A stretch of DNA of 59,443 bases from Prototheca cutis (Eukaryota; Chlorophyta; Trebouxiophyceae; Chlorellales; Chlorellaceae): assembly GCA_002897115.2 (NCBI GenBank), contig BCIH01000006.1, positions 1,333,800-1,393,242 on the forward strand, given 5' to 3'. Positions 54,950-59,443 of this stretch are shown one piece after another (positions within the stretch are counted from its first letter, which is position 1; each line of letters starts with the position of its first letter). The notes under the pieces were generated by a model that worked only from the letters and a program-made list of their open reading frames with translations, made no database searches and was not told where the DNA came from. A program made the translations under genes and the position numbers.

Positions 54950-55919
54950 TGGCAGGGTATGCCAAGCAGTGTCCTCTCCCTGTCACTGTGCAGACCTCAC
55001 CTCACCTGCCACGTGAACACCCTTCTGACCAACCCCGCCTAACCCCACCCCCACACAATAACAACCACACAGTCTGGGCAACTCGGCCAATGCTGATGTG
55101 TCGAGGGACCTGCTGGCCTGGGCATTGAGCAGGCACGGCGTGCTGCGCGTGACGGCCCACTCGCACCGCGTGGTCGGCGGTGCCCCCGAGCCCGAGCGCT
55201 ATCGTATCAATGACAGGGTCGAGTTCTCCGCGACTGTCGAGCGCATCGACGATGGTGTCGCCGTGCCTTTTGTGTACGTTGCTCTTGTGTTTTTGATGTG
55301 TTTGTTTGTGTTAGCGGGCGGGTGGGGGGTCCTGAGGGGGGAGAGTCTCGCAAGCACACACGCTCACACGTGCAGCAAAGATGCAAGAGTTAACAGCGAT
55401 GGACATTCTCACTCCTAGGACCCATTCCTCTCCACACCTGTGCACAGGGCNGAGGATATGCAGGTGGAGCTCGTGATGCTCGACCCCTATGTTCGGGCAC
55501 CGATGTTCTCGGATGGCAACGGCACGTTCACGGCGCGGTTCCGCGCACCCGATGTGTACGGCGTGTTCAAGTGGGTGCTGGACTACCGGCGGCGTGGGCT
55601 CAGTTCGCTGCATGTCACCGAAACCGTGCCCATCCGGCCATTTTTCCACAATGAATATGAGCGTTTCATCTTCCAGGTACGCTTGTGGGTCTTTTGTGTG
55701 GTTGATGGGGAGGGTTTGTTGCCAAAGCAGTCTGTATTGACAAGATTAGCACGCCCATTTCATTTCGGCAGCATGGTGTGCTCTGGGCACCCGCCTTCCA
55801 CCCACCCAAGACCACTTCACCCGCCAACCATTACACAGGCGTTCCCGTACTATGGTAGCATTCTGGGCATCATGGCAGCGTTCTTTGTGCTGAGCATTTC
55901 ATTCTTATACTCCAAGTAG
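53813..55919 (+). CDS. DDOST: Oligosaccharyltransferase 48 kDa subunit (OST48/DDOST/WBP1)
   Basis: OST48 is an essential type I membrane subunit of the complex that N-glycosylates proteins in the ER. Six exons join in frame: 53813-54053, 54235-54494, 54635-54894, 55073-55273, 55448-55676 and 55839-55919, 423 residues (usual about 440). A signal peptide (MARHLIRALAFCLAISCARS) is followed by TSVLVLVDSPEQELSHSQFL, the luminal GIKGPVLYSGMGLSVSP, SVDFFSNAFFDASC, VPFVAEDMQVELVMLDPYVR and VYGVFKWVLDYRRRGLSSLH. The C-terminal membrane segment (GIMAAFFVLSISFLY) ends in SK. The intron after 54494 uses a GC donor (AAG, GCAAGT); GT would break the frame. Intron 3 carries a long (TG)n run. One N leaves residue 321 undefined. 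Confidence 0.95.
54908..54949. repeat. (TG)n microsatellite in an OST48 intron
   Basis: About twenty TG units begin about 15 bp after the 5' splice site of intron 3. Confidence 0.9.
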
Positions 55920-56188
55920 GCACAGCATTGCTGGAAGATGCGATGTAACGCAGCACACGGGGGTGCTTTGGGTCGAGCTCGGGGCCATGGGCTCAGGACG
56001 CAAGTTCACAGGGGCCCGACACATTGGGGGGCCGGCCGAGGAGGAAACAGCACGGGGTTGCGGCATTGCGCCAGAACGACACGCGCGTTCCCAATGTGCA
56101 TGCACATTTGAAGTTTGGAATATTTTCATTCGCGAATCCTGGAGGAGCTCTGGTAATAGTCCAAGCTATTCAACCCGGCACCACCACC

Positions 56189-58082
56189 ATGGCGGTGGTT
56201 CAGCAGCCCAAGGCCGGGCCCTTGGACTTTATGAAGGGGCACAAGATCGGTCTGGGAACTCCGGCATATATAAAGTCACAGGTTGAGGCTTGGTCGTCGA
56301 CGCAGTCGCCCTGGGTGGATGCCCTGACCTCGACGACGCTCGGCGCGACTCAGGTGAGCCGTCATGAGGGTTGGAGGGTTTGGGGGTGGGGGGGTGCGCA
56401 TTGCCATGAAGATGCGGGCGAAGGGCCGCTTAAAGGATTCAGGGTCGGTAATTATGGGTTCTGCAATGAGTTCTGCATGGCGTATGGCATGTTGTGGAGT
56501 CAGAGGACCTGGCATCAGAACATGCCATGGGAGTCAGTACTGGCATGCCTAGAGCCCTACGCGTGTCTTAGCCACGCGCCGACCTGCGCAGGGATCTCTG
56601 CTTGGCCTCCTCATGGGAACCATGTCACGCATGAGCGCATCTGCTGCTGGCGCGGGTAGGTGTAGCCGTGTGGGAGGACGCGCTTGCCTGCCGGAGGACT
56701 GGCGTATCTCTGTCGCCGGGGTGTGCGCTCGTGACAGCCAGCCCAGGAGCCCATCTCTGCTCTCCGCATGCGTGCCTTTCCATTGCACTCCCTGCCCACA
56801 ACCCTCGTCACTCACTACCGCCACCGCAGGCGTCACGCCACAGGTCATGGCCCTCGGCACGCCCGCGCAGCAGGCCCGGAACTTTGCGGTGATGTCAGGT
56901 CTGAACGCTGGGATCAACACGCTGATGAAGCGGCTGAGGGGCAAGGAAGACGTCCAAAACTCGTAAGTGGGGTTTGTGTGCAGCACGGATCTGGTGTTGC
57001 CTGGCCAGGGCGGGGCGACCTGCACGCATGTGGACCCGGGGTGCAGGAGGAATCACGCTGTGTGGTATGGTTATGAGTCTATGATGCTGGCCTGCATAAG
57101 AAAGCTGACTGCATAGTATCACCATCTCCTTCACCGCACACAACAAACGAACATTTGACGCTGCCCCATCAAACCTCGGCGTAATTGGCAGACTGGTGGC
57201 GGCGTTTGGATCAGGTGCCTGCTTCTCTCTCGTCTCCGGCCTTGGCAAGCCCGGCGGCGGGCCCGGCACGGGCAGTGCGAGCCCTCTGATGGCAGCATTC
57301 TCTACCGGCGTCGTATTCGCTCTCTTCCAGGGCGCCTTTTACAAGGCGAGGCAGCTTGGGTTGATACTGGGGGTTGGTCCAGGATGCCTGTGGCCCATGT
57401 CCAGAGTCCTCACATCACGCTGCACATGCATGCGGCTGGGTGCCCGCCTTTCGGTTGATCCAACGCCAACCCTACCCNTGCTGACACCAAAAAAGCTCTC
57501 TTTTCCCCTCATTATTTCCGTGTTCTTTTCAGTTTGGTGAGCGCTTTTCAAGCCCAAAGGCGCCAGACACCGACTATGTCCGCGTGCGGGCAATGCTGGC
57601 GAGCCTCGGCCTGTCGGTGAGTCCACACGGACCCGGGGGGGAAGGATCATTTCTGGGCTGTGGGGAGTTGGGCTTGGGCGACAAAAGGGAGCACAAGGTG
57701 TGTGGCCATCTGCTCCTTGAAAGCTGTCTAACTGCCCCGTCTGGCCATGCCCAACATTCGCAGAAGTACGAGGGCAATGTCAAGAAAGGACTCCTGGACG
57801 ATCGGACCATTGCCCTCTGGGACAGCAGGTACGGGGTGGGAATTTCTGGCGGGATATTCACCGACCACAGTTGACTGCCTGACTATTGACGAGTGGACCG
57901 TTGCCGCCTGCCTCCCCATCTGTCTGGTCTGGCATGCAACACATTGCCCCTCGAACACCCGTTTTCGCAGCTCGCTGGCAGAGGTGCGGATACCGCCGGG
58001 GCCCCGGCTTTTGATCTTGGATCACATCGACCAGTACCGACACATTCTCAAGCCCGCGGGCCCCTTGCCCACGCACCAATAG
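56189..58082 (+). CDS. Tim17/22/23-family protein with SAM domain (HP30/TRIC-like)
   Basis: The plant HP30/TRIC proteins are Tim17-family carriers of the plastid inner envelope and mitochondrial membrane, with roles in protein import and, for TRIC1/2, tRNA import. Seven exons join in frame: 56189-56353, 56592-56655, 56830-56962, 57192-57345, 57533-57616, 57764-57828 and 57971-58082, 258 residues, as in the plant proteins. The Tim17-like spans read GSLLGLLMGTMSRMSASAAG, QQARNFAVMSGLNAGINTLM (with the family KRLRGKED after it), LVAAFGSGACFSLVSGL and LMAAFSTGVVFALFQGAFYK. The SAM domain at the C-terminus reads YVRVRAMLASLGLSKYEGNV and KKGLLDDRTIALWDSSSLAE. The intron after 57345 has a GC donor (AAG, GCGAGG). 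The 64-nt second exon is easily missed, but the phases demand it. Confidence 0.9.
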
Positions 58083-58336
58083 TGGCTGACTCTGTTGGGT
58101 TCCCGGGTTTCTCAGAACGCATTGTTTCTTTCGACCCTGTGATGAGTATATGCTCTTCATGACTGGGACCCCGCTGTGGAGCACACAGACCGTGCTGCAG
58201 TGAGGGTTGCTTGGCCAGACAGATGCCTCAACAGCAAGCAGTCGGGGGATGCAGGTTGGTGCATGCGTGCGTGACGCAGCCAGCCACTGACGATCAGTCT
58301 TTCGTGTCAAATTTTCCCACGTGATAAACAATGGCC
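58083..58336. other. Convergent intergenic region
   Basis: About 250 bp between the HP30-like stop (plus) and the aspartyl aminopeptidase stop (minus). No feature recognised. Confidence 0.4.
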
Positions 58337-59372
58337 TCAGCCGGCCAGCTCGTCGTCCACGGCGCTGATGGTGTTGAAGAAAGCGCGACATGCGCGGTGT
58401 CCGTGGCCCACGTCCTGCACCGCGCACATCTGCACGAGTGTATGCCGGGCAAGGAGGGCTGGTGCCAAGGTTGGCTGAGGTTGGGCATGTGTGTGATCGC
58501 CGCATCTCGCTGCTCCATCCCATGCCTGCTCCCTGAGGCAAGAGTGCCAGCCCCCGCATCCCAGCGATGAGGAGCACTCTCTTCAAGCAAACAATCCAAA
58601 TTGCCCCCCCCAAATGGACAGTACACGCTCACCTCGCGGATGGAGTGCATGGACAGCTGTGGGAGACCCACATCCACGACACGGAGGCCCAGCCCAGAGG
58701 CCAGGATGGGTCCGATGGTGGAGCCACAGCCCATATCTGACCGTACCGCAAATTCGGCCGTCGGCACCCCCGCCCGCGAGCACACCTCCCTGTAGTGTTT
58801 TGGATGGAGCTTGTTTCCGGGGTCTTGCAGGAGTAGAAGAAGCAGTAGTAGTAGCGGGGTTCAAGCAGGGTGCAAAGTACTCTTAATTTTGTCCTCAGAT
58901 TCCCCCCCACCCCCACCCCCCAAAGCAAAAAATCAAACTCGCCTGAAGAGGCTCGCGGAAAGGGCGGTGGTTGCATAGCGCTGGTTGGCATTGTGCTTGA
59001 GCACCACGCCTGCGCCTAGCCGGGGGGCGTGGTCCGGCTCGTGCCGATCGGCATAGTTTGGGTGCAGGGCATGGGCCATGTCAGCGGAAACCAGGAACGA
59101 GGCCTGGAGGCTTCGTTGCACCGCGCCCTCGTGGCCCGAGCCCAGGGTGGCGGCCACGCGCTGCACAGCGTCCAGCAGCATGGGCCCTCCCGCGCCCTGC
59201 GCNGTGGCGCTGCCAATCTCCTCATTGTCAAACAGCGCCAGCATGCGCACGCCACGCTCGCCCGCCAAAGAGCTGTGTTTGCCACTGCTACTGGCGACCA
59301 GACCCTCCAGGCCCAGGAACGAGCTGCACAGATTATCCAGCCGACCCACAAATACAAACTCACGGTCCGCGC
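58337..59372 (-). CDS. DNPEP: Aspartyl aminopeptidase (M18 family), C-terminal part
   Basis: This cytosolic M18 zinc metallopeptidase removes N-terminal Asp or Glu from peptides. Three exons are visible: 58943-59372, 58633-58789 and 58337-58429, joined in frame; the 5' part of the gene lies past the right edge, beyond a poly-G run. Motifs in order: [34 protein letters not shown] (Asp-Asn-Glu-Glu with the metal-bridging Glu residues), [58 protein letters not shown] (with metal-ligand His) and the end [15 protein letters not shown]. All match the mammalian enzyme in order and spacing. The intron after 58943 starts with GC (AG, GCGAGT). An N (59203) falls one residue after the zinc motif. About 226 residues are present of roughly 480. 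Confidence 0.93.
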
Positions 59373-59410
59373 CTGCGTGGGTGTTGGGTGGGTAGGTGGG
59401 TGGGGGGAAG

Positions 59411-59443
59411 GGTTTTTTTTTTTTTGGGGGGGGGGGGGGGGGG
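59411..59443. repeat. Poly-T/poly-G run at the right end
   Basis: About twelve T then at least 18 G end the window, within an intron of the aspartyl aminopeptidase gene. The left end also starts with G (1-10). Confidence 0.85.

Noticed and set aside
1..59443. CRISPR array
   Set aside because: No regularly spaced repeats; only simple microsatellites and homopolymers.
1..59443. Bacterial contamination or prophage
   Set aside because: Spliced genes, ER/Golgi/condensin subunits and plastid/mitochondrial targeting signals are clearly eukaryotic.
59411..59443. Telomere at the right end
   Set aside because: The run is poly-T then pure poly-G, not a TTTAGGG-type repeat, and lies inside a gene.

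Overview
The window is nuclear DNA of a eukaryote, GC-rich and intron-rich, most likely a green alga. The protein types point to Viridiplantae: a chloroplast ferredoxin-thioredoxin reductase catalytic subunit, a Tim17-family protein with a C-terminal SAM domain of the plant HP30/TRIC type, a plant-type double-RRM CID8-13-like protein and a starch-binding CBM20 protein. Trebouxiophyceae (Chlorella/Auxenochlorella-like) is my guess from composition and gene style and is not proven. Introns are short to medium, most exon joins obey GT-AG and keep frame, and an unusual share of donors are GC. The sequence is a draft assembly: there are two N blocks, scattered single Ns, and long poly-G/poly-C runs at both window ends, beside one N block and in several introns.

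Layout, left to right. 0-5 kb: 3' end of squalene synthase (+), NSUN6-type RNA methyltransferase (-), mitochondrial ribosomal protein mL40 (+). 5-6 kb: a broken Fanzor C-terminus beside a hairpin. 6-15.5 kb: phosphoglucomutase (-), an unknown coiled-coil protein (-), a small coiled-coil protein (+), a CBM20 protein (+, with a gap) and FTR catalytic subunit (-). 15-17 kb has no recognised gene. 17-29 kb: double-RRM protein (+), class IV aminotransferase-like protein (-), ATP12 chaperone (-), G-patch protein (-), a type I membrane protein (+) and OGG1 (-). 29-38.4 kb: EMC1 (+) and condensin CAP-G (-). 38.5-41.1 kb: a Fanzor-family (eukaryotic TnpB-like, RNA-guided nuclease) gene (-), followed by an unresolved, N-rich 2.5 kb. 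43-59 kb: COG8 (+), an intronless ABCB half-transporter (-), an RCC1-repeat protein (-), p47/UBX protein (+), OST48 (+), HP30/TRIC-like protein (+) and the 3' part of aspartyl aminopeptidase (-).

Most genes are unlinked housekeeping functions: sterol synthesis, RNA modification, glycolysis/starch, mitochondrial assembly, base-excision repair, chromosome condensation, and several parts of the ER/Golgi pathway (EMC1, OST48, COG8, p47). They alternate between strands and show no operon-like logic. The accessory element of interest is the Fanzor locus and its second, decayed copy about 33 kb away. Exon coordinates below were read by eye and checked by reading-frame continuity; 5' ends are noted where they could not be resolved.
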